A stretch of DNA of 56,825 nt from a bacterium TMED88. Lineage in GTDB: Bacteria > Myxococcota_A > UBA9160 > UBA4427. The stretch is taken from NCBI GenBank assembly GCA_002171515.1, contig NHEP01000151.1, positions 1-56,825 of the forward strand. The letters are read 5' to 3'. A program made the translations under genes and the position numbers. How positions within the stretch are numbered: position 1 is the stretch's first letter; each line of letters starts with the position of its first letter. The notes under the pieces are model-generated. The model did not search any database, was not told where the DNA came from, and saw only the letters and a list, made by a program, of their open reading frames with translations. Shown one piece after another: positions 1 through 8,818 of this stretch.

Positions 1-162
1 AGCATCGGCCCCAACATACGTGGTGGAAACACTGATCTGCGGCGGCGAAATGTCGGGAAAGAGCGAAATCGGCAGATCGAGGATCGCGACGGCCCCCAAA
101 ATCACCATGACAATGGCGATCACAATGGAGACGATCGGGCGGCTAATGAAAAAGCTCGACAT
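1..162 (-). CDS. RND efflux permease, N-terminal fragment (cut by window edge)
   Basis: Only the first 54 codons lie in the window. They read as the hallmark start of an AcrB/MexB-type RND pump: a short cytoplasmic helix beginning MSSFFISRP, a first transmembrane segment rich in Ile/Val/Met, then the LFPDISPPQISVST stretch that leads into the periplasmic porter domain. The ATG at 162 lies 12 bases after the stop of the adaptor gene on the same strand, so the two form an adaptor-pump operon. From family knowledge it exports drugs or solvents in antiport with protons and works with the adaptor and an outer-membrane factor. The substrate cannot be told from this fragment. Confidence 0.93.
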   Translation of the reverse strand, partial: MSSFFISRPIVSIVIAIVMVILGAVAILDLPISLFPDISPPQISVSTTYVGADA

Positions 163-174
163 AGAAACCCTGGA

Positions 175-1362
175 TCAGCCGGCCTGGGCAGCCGGCTTTG
201 CCGTCTCGCCCGACGAAGCTGGCTTTCCCTGCTTCGTCTGCTGGGCGGCGACGGGTCGGACCTTCATGCCGGCTTTGACTTTCTGAAGGCCCTCGACGAT
301 GACTTGCTCGCCCTTCGACAGCCCTTTGGTGATCACCCAATTTTTCCCATCGACCATCCCGACTTGGACGTTTCGGATGTCCACCACATCGTCCTTACCG
401 ACCACCGAAATCAAATACTGGCCCTGAACGTCACTGACGGCCCTCTGGGGAACCAGCAGGGCGTTCGGCAAATCGCCGACATGAACACGAACGCGAGCGA
501 ACTGACCGGGCCGTAAAACGTTGCCCGGGTTATCAAAGCGCCCCTCAATGGTAATGGTTCCAGTTTCGCGATCGACGGCCCGGCCGAGAATAAACGGCGT
601 TCCGGCGTGTGGCCAAAGCGAACCGTCAGCCAGGTAAAGTTGCAGGATGGCCCCAGCCGACTCCAGGCTCCGACCGTCGTCCTCCGACTTTCGAGCCCGA
701 GCCAGCATCAGGTAATCCTGCTGACTAATCGCAAAACTAACCTTGATCGGATCGAGCTGGGAAACCGTCGTTAGCTCGGTACCTTGAGACACGAGATCCC
801 CGATCTGGGCGACCGCGATATCCGCCACCCCTCGAATCGGCGACTTGATCTTCGCCCATGAAAGATTCAATTCGGCTTGGGCGAGCCGCGCCTCTGCGCT
901 CAACACGCGGGCCTTGTCGGCGAGCGCATTCTGCTCAGCGTCATCCAGTTCTTGTTGACTGACCGCGCCGTCTTTGGCCAGGGGCCGGTAGCGCTTGACG
1001 TGAATCTCGCTCTTTTCAAGATTGGCCTTGGCCTGACCGAGTTCCCCTCGCGCATTCTCTAATTCCGCCTCGAACTCTCGTGGATCGATCTGAAAGAGGA
1101 GCTGATCCTGATCCACGACCGCGCCCTGCCGGTAGTCGATCCCTCTCAGGTAGCCTTTGACTTGGGGCCGGATCACGGCGTTATTGAAGCCCCGGGTCGT
1201 TCCGATCCACTCTATATATTGCGGAACATCTCTTTGCTCTACGGGCGCCAACACGACCTCGGGGGCCGATGCACCCTTGTTCGAAGCCGAGTGACAGCCC
1301 AAGGTCGCCATCAAGCAGAGAAAGACCCCGCCCAGCAGCCACTTCAACAAACGGGCCGACAT
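175..1362 (-). CDS. RND efflux periplasmic adaptor (AcrA/MexA-like)
   Basis: A 395-residue membrane-fusion protein that links an RND pump to its outer-membrane channel. The N-terminus is a lipoprotein-like signal with Cys23 (MATLGC, a slightly weak lipobox). The lipoyl/barrel-sandwich half-motif sits near residues 58-95, an alpha-helical hairpin rich in E/A/K/Q follows to about 165, the second half motif (KIKSPIRGVADI) is near 170-182, and beta-barrel and membrane-proximal domains lie behind. Length and order fit the AcrA/MexA family. It ends 12 bases before the RND pump start, so both are probably one transcript reading left out of the window. The C-terminal tail after about residue 370 is a low-complexity Q/K/A/P linker. 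No local regulator gene is visible. Confidence 0.95.
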   Translation of the reverse strand: MSARLLKWLLGGVFLCLMATLGCHSASNKGASAPEVVLAPVEQRDVPQYIEWIGTTRGFNNAVIRPQVKGYLRGIDYRQGAVVDQDQLLFQIDPREFEAELENARGELGQAKANLEKSEIHVKRYRPLAKDGAVSQQELDDAEQNALADKARVLSAEARLAQAELNLSWAKIKSPIRGVADIAVAQIGDLVSQGTELTTVSQLDPIKVSFAISQQDYLMLARARKSEDDGRSLESAGAILQLYLADGSLWPHAGTPFILGRAVDRETGTITIEGRFDNPGNVLRPGQFARVRVHVGDLPNALLVPQRAVSDVQGQYLISVVGKDDVVDIRNVQVGMVDGKNWVITKGLSKGEQVIVEGLQKVKAGMKVRPVAAQQTKQGKPASSGETAKPAAQAG

Positions 1363-1623
1363 GAGGGGTTCTCCTTATCTGGATCGAGTTCAACAAGCGG
1401 GGGCCGCAGAGCCTTCTCGCGGAAGGGCTTTTGATCTGGGGTGCCAGTATAGCGGGAGGAGGCCCTCAGCAATGGCGAAACAATCGTGTTTTTGGCCCCG
1501 CCCCCGCCTTCTCCCCACCACCGACGGAGATCACAAGTATCATCGACGGCGTGCTCGGAGCCCGCTGGCGGGTCTCGGAGTGGACGCTCCGCGACTGAAA
1601 TTCCAAAACGCGGGAGAGACCGG
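1363..1623. promoter_or_regulatory. divergent intergenic region, efflux adaptor / kup
   Basis: About 260 bases separate the divergent efflux and kup genes. It contains a GC-rich hairpin, CCCGC-TG-GCGGG, around 1561-1572 in the probable kup leader, and an imperfect stem (AGCCTTC / GAAGGGCT) near 1411-1430. I could not identify a clear -35/-10 pair or a known riboswitch. Promoters for both genes must lie here if neither is read from further out. Confidence 0.4.
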
Positions 1624-3513
1624 ATGTCCAAGACATTGCCCCCCCCGACCGGATCCACCCACGAATCGCGCGGCTTCACCGCAGCGATTGCCGCCCTGGG
1701 CGTTGTTTTCGGCGATATTGGAACCAGCCCGCTCTACGCCTTCCGCATGTGCCTTTCGGCGCTTCCAGGTGGATCGGTCGATGCAGGAGCGATCCTCGGC
1801 GTTCTTTCTCTCGTCTTCTGGTCCATCACCGTGGTGATCACGGTCAAGTATCTCGTCTACATCCTGCGTGCTGACTTAAATGGCGAAGGCGGCGTTTTGG
1901 CCCTCATGGTCCTGAGCCTGGGCGGCCGAACGCCGACCCAGGTCGGCGGCTTATGGATGGCGCTCGGAATCGGGGGCGCAGCCCTGCTCTACGGCGACGG
2001 GATGATCACGCCGGCCATCTCCGTTCTCAGCGCCGTCGAAGGCATCGGCATCGCGACACCGGCTCTCCAAAACGCCGTGATCCCCATGAGTTTGGTGGTC
2101 TTGGTCCTCATCTTCGCCTTCCAACGACACGGAACGAAAAGCATCGGCCGATTTTTTGGGCCCATCATGCTGCTTTGGTTTTTCGTGCTGGGGGGGCTGG
2201 GCGCCTACTGGATTTTTCAGCAGCCTCTGGTCCTTGGCGCAGTCGACCCTCGCCTCGGACTCGCTTTCTTGTCCGAAAACGGCGAGTTGGGACTCATGAT
2301 TCTCGGCTTTGTCTTTCTGGTGGTGACCGGAGGCGAGGCGCTCTACGCCGACTTGGGCCACTTTGGCGTGAAGCCCATCCGGCGCGGCTGGTTTTGGATC
2401 GCCATGCCGGGAATCTTGCTGAACTACTTCGGCCAAGGCGCGCTCATTCTCGAGCAACCGGATACCGTCGCTCACAGCTTTTACTCTATGGCGCCCCAAT
2501 GGATGCTCTACCCGCTGGTGGGCTTGGCCACGATCGCCGCCGTGATTGCATCTCAGGCAGTGATCTCCGGCGCTTTTTCCCTCACCTATCAGGCCATTCG
2601 ACTCGGATTCATGCCGGGCCTCAAAGTTCGTCATTACGCGCCCGATGGCGAAGGCCAGGTCTACTTCCCGACTGTCAATGGAGTCCTTCTGATCGCCAGT
2701 TGCCTTCTGGTGGTTCTCTTTCGAAGCTCGGACGAACTCGCAGGTGCCTATGGACTCGCCGTATCGGGGACCATGGTGATCACGACAGTTCTCGCCAATG
2801 TTGCCTTTGCGAGGCGTCACGGCTGGCTTGGGCCAACCCTTTTATCGATCATATTCTTAGCCTTTGACGGCACATTCTTGGTCGCCAATCTGTCCAAGAT
2901 TGAACAAGGCGGTTGGTTTCCAGCGCTCGTCGCAGCTTTGGCGTACATGATGATGAACACTTGGATGAGCGGGCGAAAACACGAAGCTGCACGCTTGAAC
3001 TCAATGGAGCAAACGCCGGAACAATTCGAAAAAGCATTAAACAGCAGCCCGCCTGTCCGAACGCCCGGGACAGGCGTCTTTCTCGACAGCCGCGGAACCG
3101 GGATTCCTGGAACGCTGTCCGCATACTGGGCCTACACCCGCTCTTTACCCGAGAAAATTCTCTTTGCCACGGTCATCACCGAGCCCACGCCTCGGGTGCC
3201 GCTTAATCGCAGAGTCGACACCAGCTGGGTGGCCGGCGGCGTCGTCCGAGTCAACATCCGCTATGGCTTCATGCAAACGCCCAACGTGCCAGCTGTACTC
3301 AGCCAACTGCCCGACGAGATCATGACGTATGTCGCCGGCGAGACCACTTTCTTAATCGGACGCCGTACGCCCCATGTGACCGCCGCCAAAGGCATGGCTC
3401 TTTGGCGAAAAAGACTCTATGCGTTTCTGGATCGCAATGCCGACGAGCCCATTCGCCGATATCAACTCCCCGCCGATCGCGTGCTCGAAATTGGATTGCG
3501 CTATCGGCTGTGA
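1624..3513 (+). CDS. kup: Kup-family potassium uptake protein
   Basis: A 629-residue KUP/HAK/KT potassium transporter, probably K+/H+ symport at the inner membrane. The family signature FGDIGTSPLYAF is at residues 29-40, followed by about twelve hydrophobic segments to about residue 440 and a C-terminal cytoplasmic domain, matching the usual length near 620-630. The frame is open back to 1486, but that extension is Pro/Arg-rich and unlike the family. The ATG at 1624 has a GGGAGAG Shine-Dalgarno 5 bases upstream, which decides the start. It stands alone between the divergent efflux genes and the glucosaminidase lipoprotein, 154 bases downstream. Confidence 0.96.
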   Translation: MSKTLPPPTGSTHESRGFTAAIAALGVVFGDIGTSPLYAFRMCLSALPGGSVDAGAILGVLSLVFWSITVVITVKYLVYILRADLNGEGGVLALMVLSLGGRTPTQVGGLWMALGIGGAALLYGDGMITPAISVLSAVEGIGIATPALQNAVIPMSLVVLVLIFAFQRHGTKSIGRFFGPIMLLWFFVLGGLGAYWIFQQPLVLGAVDPRLGLAFLSENGELGLMILGFVFLVVTGGEALYADLGHFGVKPIRRGWFWIAMPGILLNYFGQGALILEQPDTVAHSFYSMAPQWMLYPLVGLATIAAVIASQAVISGAFSLTYQAIRLGFMPGLKVRHYAPDGEGQVYFPTVNGVLLIASCLLVVLFRSSDELAGAYGLAVSGTMVITTVLANVAFARRHGWLGPTLLSIIFLAFDGTFLVANLSKIEQGGWFPALVAALAYMMMNTWMSGRKHEAARLNSMEQTPEQFEKALNSSPPVRTPGTGVFLDSRGTGIPGTLSAYWAYTRSLPEKILFATVITEPTPRVPLNRRVDTSWVAGGVVRVNIRYGFMQTPNVPAVLSQLPDEIMTYVAGETTFLIGRRTPHVTAAKGMALWRKRLYAFLDRNADEPIRRYQLPADRVLEIGLRYRL

Positions 3514-3667
3514 GCTGCCTCCCTCTCGGGTCCGAGCCTCTCGCCGGGCCTAAAATTCCTTGGAAGGCCGAGCCCTCTTCATTAACCTCCAGTGGCCTCG
3601 ATCGGCACCCCCCGAAATCTTCCTCCCCTTCTCTTTTCTGACCTATGACGGAGCACATTCATCCACC

Positions 3668-4609
3668 ATGCCTGACTCAATTTTACTTCAAGCCCAAGCC
3701 GACCTGAACCCACCGACGCGGGGCCGGCGAAGGGACATATGGGCTTTGGTCTCTCTACTGATCGCGCTCTCCTGGGTCGCATCGTGCGGGCGATCCGCGA
3801 ACGCCGACTCGATCTGCGCCCTCTCCGGACAGCCCCTAACCACGATCGAGAAGGCGCAGTCCGCTTGGGACTTCGTGCAAAAAAATCAGGGCTCTCTCCA
3901 GGAACTGCAAAAATCCGGTCGCGTCCCCGACATCCAATTTGATCGACTCCCCAGCGACCTCAACGCTCTTCCAGCGCACAGGGTGGACCTCTTCCTCGGT
4001 TTGGTTCTGCCCGCAGCCCTTCGAGTCAACCAGGCGATTCTGGCTGATCGGGAAAAGCTGCTTCACCTCAGCCAGACAGCGGAGCTCGGGACCTCTGGAA
4101 AAAATGAGCTCCAAACCCTGGCCCAGCGCTACGGACTAGAATCTTCATCGATCCCCGAGCTCCTAAAAAGAGTGGACATTGTGCCCCCCAGCTTGATCCT
4201 CGCTCAGGCGGCTGATGAGAGTGGATGGGGGCGTTCCCGCTTTGCGATCGAAGGCAATGCCCTCTTTGGGCAGCATACGAATAATCCCAATCAGCCCTCA
4301 ATCGAAGCGCGCGATGCGAAGGTTCGACTGGCTGCATTCAAGACCCTCTGCGGATCTGTTGAAGCCTACGTTTCGAATTTGAACAGCACGCGGGCCTACG
4401 CCCCCTTTCGTGAGATTCGATCGGAATTAAGAGCGAAAGATCAGCCCCTCACGGGAACCGCACTGGTAGCCGGCCTCTCGCTCTACTCAGCCCGGGGCGA
4501 ATCATATCTGGCCGACCTCCGATCAATCATGCGACATCATGATCTGGGGGGCCTGGACAAGGCACGCCTGACCGGGAAGCCTCGATGGGTTCGGGTGATT
4601 CACCCCTAG
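3668..4609 (+). CDS. Bax-like glucosaminidase-domain lipoprotein
   Basis: A 313-residue predicted periplasmic lipoprotein with an N-acetylglucosaminidase (Bax/FlgJ-like) fold. The signal ends in VASC with Cys40 as lipid site. The conserved core PPSLILAQAADESGWGRS is at about 173-190 with the probable catalytic Glu184, followed by GNALFGQ. From family knowledge it would cleave or bind peptidoglycan glycan strands; the E. coli relative Bax has no firmly settled role. The frame is open from a TTG at 3560, but the ATG at 3668 gives a proper positively charged signal peptide. The ribosome site is weak (GGAG about 14 bases upstream), so the start is less certain than the function. The next gene begins 73 bases downstream. 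Confidence 0.85.
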   Translation: MPDSILLQAQADLNPPTRGRRRDIWALVSLLIALSWVASCGRSANADSICALSGQPLTTIEKAQSAWDFVQKNQGSLQELQKSGRVPDIQFDRLPSDLNALPAHRVDLFLGLVLPAALRVNQAILADREKLLHLSQTAELGTSGKNELQTLAQRYGLESSSIPELLKRVDIVPPSLILAQAADESGWGRSRFAIEGNALFGQHTNNPNQPSIEARDAKVRLAAFKTLCGSVEAYVSNLNSTRAYAPFREIRSELRAKDQPLTGTALVAGLSLYSARGESYLADLRSIMRHHDLGGLDKARLTGKPRWVRVIHP

Positions 4610-4682
4610 GCGGACCCCGCAGCGCCCCTTCCCCGGGCCAACAGTTTGATCGGCACAGCCTCGCCGAGGAGACCCAAAAGCA

Positions 4683-7600
4683 ATGAAGGTTCGTCAAAAA
4701 TGGTCCAGCCTCGCTCGCTGGCAGAGGTGGTCCCTTCTGACCGCGCTCCTCTTGGCTTTCTATGCCGCACTCGGCTTCTGGGTCGCCCCGCGCGTTGTCC
4801 GAGATCAAGCCCGCACCCTTTTCCTTGATCAACTGGGACGCCACGTTGAAATCGGTGACGTCAAGATCAATCCCTTTGCCCTCACCCTTTCAGTCTCTCA
4901 ATTTAACCTTCCCGATGCAGACGGTTCGCCCCTATTACGCTTCGAGGAGCTCTTCCTCGACTTCGAGTTGTCTTCGATCTACTGGCAAGCTCTGACCTTT
5001 GCCGAAATACGAATTGAGGAACCCCTGGTTCATCCCAAAGTGCGCCGAGATGGCACGCTGAATGTGGTCGACCTCATCCCCCGGACCGATGACGAGCCCC
5101 TCAAGGATCGCGCCCCTCAAGCCCAGATCGATGAGTCGATGGATGAGGAAGCGTCCGCTCCGCCCGCCATCCTTGTCCATCTTCTCGATGTCCAAAGAGG
5201 CCAACTCGCTTTCTCTGACTTCTCTCACGAAACACCCTTCGAGTACGAAATCAGCCCGTTGAATATCACGGTGCGCGACTTTGGAACACGCCCGGACGAT
5301 GAGTCGCCTTATAGTTTTTCGGCTTCAACCGGATCTGGAGAATCCCTCGACTGGGAGGGCATCGTGAGTGTCGTGCCCCTGTACTCTTCTGGTCGCTTCA
5401 CGCTTGCGGGCATTCAGCCGAGAACGGGCTGGCTTTACGTTCAAGACAACGTGCTCTTTGAAGTCGTCGAGGGCACCGTTGACTTGGCCGGTCGCTATGA
5501 ACTCGACAGCCGAGATGGGCTGAACCTCGTCTTTGACGAAGGGCAGCTCACGGTCAGAGATTTTGAAGTTGTCGAACGAGAAACACGAGAGCGGGCGGTT
5601 CGAATTGGCGAATTCGACATTGAGGGCATCCGCCTTCAGTACCCGGAGCAGACTGTTCAAATCGAGCGTATCCACTCCGGGAAAGGGGAGTACCACCTGA
5701 AACGGTTCGCCGATGGCGCCCTTCGTTCACAAAGAATGGCCCAAACTCGCAATTCAACCGGGCAGAGTTCAGAGGCCACGCCGGACCTCGATGAACCGCC
5801 GCCGCTGAAAGGGGAGGGGGAGCGGCCATGGTCCATATTGATCTCCCAAATTCTTTTTCAAAACCAGAGCATTGTGTTCGAGGATTTCAGCACGCAACCG
5901 GCGGTTCGCCTCGGCGTTGAGATTGTCGAACTTGAGCTTCAGAAAGTCAGCCACGATCTCAGCCAGAAAATTCCAACGCGTCTCGAGTTGCGAATCGGCG
6001 AAACCGGCCGGCTCAATATCGCGGGACCGATCCGACCCGATCCTCTTGAGGTTGAATTGGCTGTTGAACTTGAAACGCTTGAAATCGACCTTTTTGAGCC
6101 TTACTGGACTTCGACAGTGAGGGCAGATGTCTCGAACGGACACGTCGGTTTCTCGGGTCAGATTCGAGCGGAGGCCGCAGATCAGGGGCCACCCGTTTTC
6201 CGAGTCGGTGGTGATTTCAGCGTGGACGATTTTTACCTGCTCGACTTGGAGGAATCCGAACGAATCACGGCCTTACGGTCGCTTCGGATGGAGGGGCTCC
6301 AGCTCAGCAGCGAACCGCTTTCGATCCAACTTGAACGCCTCCTGTTGGTCGACCCGTCCGCCCGAATTGTGATGGGACCGACAGGCACCACCAACGTCTC
6401 GGGTGTCGTCGGGCCGTCATCCGAAAAGGCCGCGCCCTCCTCGGCTTCGATCGCACGGACGGAAGGCATCGGCGGGAAGGGCAGCGGGATGGATGTCGCG
6501 GTCTCAATCAAGCGAATCGAAGTCCAGAATGCATCAATGGATTTTGAGGATCGGTCCGTGCAGCCAGCCTTCACGACCTCGCTTTCGGAATTCTCCGGCC
6601 AAATCGATTCCATTTCTTCCAATCCCGAGGAACAAGCCAGCCTGCGATTTCAAGGGCGACTTGATGGGAGCACTGGGGTCGACTTAACAGGATTTGCCAA
6701 ACCTCTCGCCGAAAGTCCTTATGTCGACCTCAAAGTCTCTCTTCGCAACATGGGACTCACTCAATTCACCCCCTACTCGGGCCGTTATGTCGGAAAAGCC
6801 ATTGAACGCGGCAAGCTGTTCCTCGAAGTCGACTACGAGCTCGATGGCAACCAATTGGTCGGTGAGAACAGGCTGTTTCTCGACCAATTTACCCTCGGAA
6901 GCAAAGTCCCGAGCGAGGATGCCCTGAACCTCCCGGTTGGACTGGCCCTGGCTCTCCTGAAAGATCGTAAAGGAGAGATCCACATCGACCTTCCAGTCCG
7001 AGGGGACCTCGACGATCCGGAATTCAGTGTGATGGGCATCGTCTTTCGGGCCCTGGGGAACCTGATCGCAAAAGTCGCCCTCTCCCCCTTTGCGGTTCTT
7101 GGAGGAATTGCGGGCTCCGACGGCGATGAAATGCAGGGAGTCGTCTTCCAACCGGGTCAAACCCACTGGCAGCCGGGAGAAGAATTGAAGATCGCGTCCC
7201 TCGCAGAAGCCCTCCTCGAGCGCCCCGCCCTCGCGATTGAACTCACGGGAGAAGCGAATCGCGAATCTGATCGAACGGCTTTACAGTCCGAATCCTTTGA
7301 GCGCAGCTTGCAAAGAGAACGATTCCAGGAACTCCAAGGCAAGTGGTTCGGCCGCAAGCCCAACTCAGTCGAAGAGGTGGTTTTGGAAGAGAAAGATCGG
7401 CGGCGTCTCATCAATCAGCGCTTCAAGGCCAATTTTGGAATCGAGGGCGCGACGGAAATCGAGTCTGCTTTCGAGGCGGCACAACGGAACGGAAGCGAGG
7501 CACCAGAGGCACGGGAACAATTCTTTGAAGCAGAGCAGGAACGCAGATTGGTGGCCGCGACACCCATCAAAGACTCCGCCCTCATTGACCTCGCTCGCGG

Positions 7601-7739
7601 CCGCGCCGCGGTGATCCAGTCCCGCTTGACCACGGTCGGAGGCGTGGAGGCGGAACGCATCTTTGTCCTCGACCCAGATCTGACCGTCGACGACTCCGAT
7701 GAGCCGCAAGGGGCGCGAATCGCTCTCACCGCTCGATAG
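4683..7739 (+). CDS. AsmA-like DUF748 family envelope protein, 1018 aa
   Basis: A large protein with one N-terminal signal-anchor helix (about residues 18-40) and a very long, mostly beta-strand periplasmic region. The early pattern of the domain facing the membrane (IGDVKINPFALTLSV, then LRFEELFLDFELSSIYW) is the DUF748 signature, in the AsmA/TamB/YhdP-like group now seen as bridge-like lipid-transport proteins. The C-terminus (about 820-1000) turns charged and helical (EEVVLEEKDRRRLI), possibly a coiled coil facing the outer membrane. A GAGGAG site lies about 13 bases upstream of the ATG. Phospholipid transport between membranes is an inference from family relatives. A hairpin-plus-T candidate terminator follows the gene. 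Confidence 0.85.
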   Translation: MKVRQKWSSLARWQRWSLLTALLLAFYAALGFWVAPRVVRDQARTLFLDQLGRHVEIGDVKINPFALTLSVSQFNLPDADGSPLLRFEELFLDFELSSIYWQALTFAEIRIEEPLVHPKVRRDGTLNVVDLIPRTDDEPLKDRAPQAQIDESMDEEASAPPAILVHLLDVQRGQLAFSDFSHETPFEYEISPLNITVRDFGTRPDDESPYSFSASTGSGESLDWEGIVSVVPLYSSGRFTLAGIQPRTGWLYVQDNVLFEVVEGTVDLAGRYELDSRDGLNLVFDEGQLTVRDFEVVERETRERAVRIGEFDIEGIRLQYPEQTVQIERIHSGKGEYHLKRFADGALRSQRMAQTRNSTGQSSEATPDLDEPPPLKGEGERPWSILISQILFQNQSIVFEDFSTQPAVRLGVEIVELELQKVSHDLSQKIPTRLELRIGETGRLNIAGPIRPDPLEVELAVELETLEIDLFEPYWTSTVRADVSNGHVGFSGQIRAEAADQGPPVFRVGGDFSVDDFYLLDLEESERITALRSLRMEGLQLSSEPLSIQLERLLLVDPSARIVMGPTGTTNVSGVVGPSSEKAAPSSASIARTEGIGGKGSGMDVAVSIKRIEVQNASMDFEDRSVQPAFTTSLSEFSGQIDSISSNPEEQASLRFQGRLDGSTGVDLTGFAKPLAESPYVDLKVSLRNMGLTQFTPYSGRYVGKAIERGKLFLEVDYELDGNQLVGENRLFLDQFTLGSKVPSEDALNLPVGLALALLKDRKGEIHIDLPVRGDLDDPEFSVMGIVFRALGNLIAKVALSPFAVLGGIAGSDGDEMQGVVFQPGQTHWQPGEELKIASLAEALLERPALAIELTGEANRESDRTALQSESFERSLQRERFQELQGKWFGRKPNSVEEVVLEEKDRRRLINQRFKANFGIEGATEIESAFEAAQRNGSEAPEAREQFFEAEQERRLVAATPIKDSALIDLARGRAAVIQSRLTTVGGVEAERIFVLDPDLTVDDSDEPQGARIALTAR

Positions 7740-7771
7740 ACGCAGAGGCTGCAAGAGGGGCCCTCGACTTC

Positions 7772-7807
7772 AGCCCCTCAATGCAGGCCCCTCGGGGCTT
7801 TTGAGGG
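7772..7807 (+). terminator. candidate Rho-independent terminator after the AsmA-like gene
   Basis: AGCCCC (7772-7777) can pair with GGGGCT (7794-7799), running into TTTT at 7799-7802. An alternative nested fold pairs CCCTCAA (7775-7781) with TTGAGGG (7801-7807) around an inner GCCCC/GGGGC. It lies 33 bases after the stop at 7739. The T-run is short, so efficiency is uncertain. Confidence 0.45.
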
Positions 7808-7833
7808 ATTCCGGGGCGATGGCGGCCCTACGA

Positions 7834-7849
7834 TTTTTTTTGGGGGGGG
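7834..7849 (+). repeat. T8G8 back-to-back homopolymer tract
   Basis: Eight T (7834-7841) are followed directly by eight G (7842-7849), 57 bases upstream of the ATG of the unknown anchored protein. G8 tracts can slip during replication, and this place could alter promoter spacing. It may equally be a harmless run or a read error. Confidence 0.6.
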
Positions 7850-7906
7850 TCTGGGCCAGAGGGCAGCCATCTCGACAAATTGCGAGCCGGCCGGTATCCC
7901 CTCTGG

Positions 7907-8695
7907 ATGCGGAACATACTGGTGACAGCACTGATCGCGATTCTGATGTTCGTAGCGGGCTTCTGGACTGGCCAAATGACATCGCCCTTCGCCCTACTCG
8001 CCAATCCGGCGCTCAGAAATTTAAGCGATCAATCCATTGGCTCTGTGGGGGGCGCGCTCCTTCCCCAAGCTGCCATGTCCGAACAAGACATCAAACGGTT
8101 AACCGAAGAATGGCTGGAGCCTTCGGCCAAGGGTGATTCCGCCCAAGAGCTTGTTCGAACTCTCTCTGATTGGGGGGGTAATCCACAGGCAGTCATTGAA
8201 GGGGTCATCGATTCCATGAGCGATGACCAGATCAGTGCTCTTCTCACAAGTCTGACAAGCCTTGACCGCGAATCCCTCGATGACGTTTACGACGTCCGCG
8301 CCTATGCGAACCGAATGGCCGAGTTGGCGCTCGGCGATCTCACCGGAGAACCGGCCCTCAGAGACCCCGGCCTTCCGCCGATCTATTTCTCTGATTCGCC
8401 CGACCCTCAACGCGCGGTCGACGAAAACTTAAGCGAGTTCGAAAACCCTGGTCGGCTTCACGCCATTCTTCCGATGGATGACTACAAAGGCGATGAAGTT
8501 TTTGTCAAATGGACTCGAGTTAATGATCAGGAAGTCATGTTGTTTGACCGCTACCCCATTCAGGCCAAATCGGATTACAACTGGGTTTACCTCGAACCGA
8601 GAGAAGGCTGGCCGTCAGGGGAATACAGCGTCGACTTCTACTCCAGCGATGAGGAAATGCAGCCCGTGGGAGGCGGCAATTTTCAAGTCAAGTGA
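7907..8695 (+). CDS. membrane-anchored protein of unknown function
   Basis: I do not recognise this 262-residue protein. It has an N-terminal signal-anchor (residues about 4-25, ILVTALIAILMFVAGFW). A helical, acidic middle part contains LTEEWLEP and runs such as SDDQISALLTSLTSLDRESLDDVYDV, which look like a structural helix bundle. The C-terminal 90 residues are beta-rich and end in the pattern W.Y.LEPREGWPSGEYSVDFYS, which resembles an Ig- or filamin-like fold. The frame opens at a TTG at 7880, but the ATG at 7907 gives the natural signal start. It follows the T8G8 tract and sits upstream of the peroxidase/kinase pair with a 123-base gap, so it need not be in that operon. Confidence 0.75.
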   Translation: MRNILVTALIAILMFVAGFWTGQMTSPFALLANPALRNLSDQSIGSVGGALLPQAAMSEQDIKRLTEEWLEPSAKGDSAQELVRTLSDWGGNPQAVIEGVIDSMSDDQISALLTSLTSLDRESLDDVYDVRAYANRMAELALGDLTGEPALRDPGLPPIYFSDSPDPQRAVDENLSEFENPGRLHAILPMDDYKGDEVFVKWTRVNDQEVMLFDRYPIQAKSDYNWVYLEPREGWPSGEYSVDFYSSDEEMQPVGGGNFQVK

Positions 8696-8818
8696 GCCCC
8701 ACTGATCGGGTCATCAACAGACTCCCGCCCTCGATCCGCCACTTTGGAAGGGCTGGACCGACCCCCTCTCGAACCGATATGCTGCCAGCATTGCTACAGA
8801 ATCCGGTGAGGCAAAGAA

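Noticed and set aside
1951-2820. 289-residue minus ORF and a 304-residue plus ORF inside kup
   Set aside because: Both are out-of-frame shadows of a well-supported transporter and are rich in Arg/His/Asp without any fold pattern.
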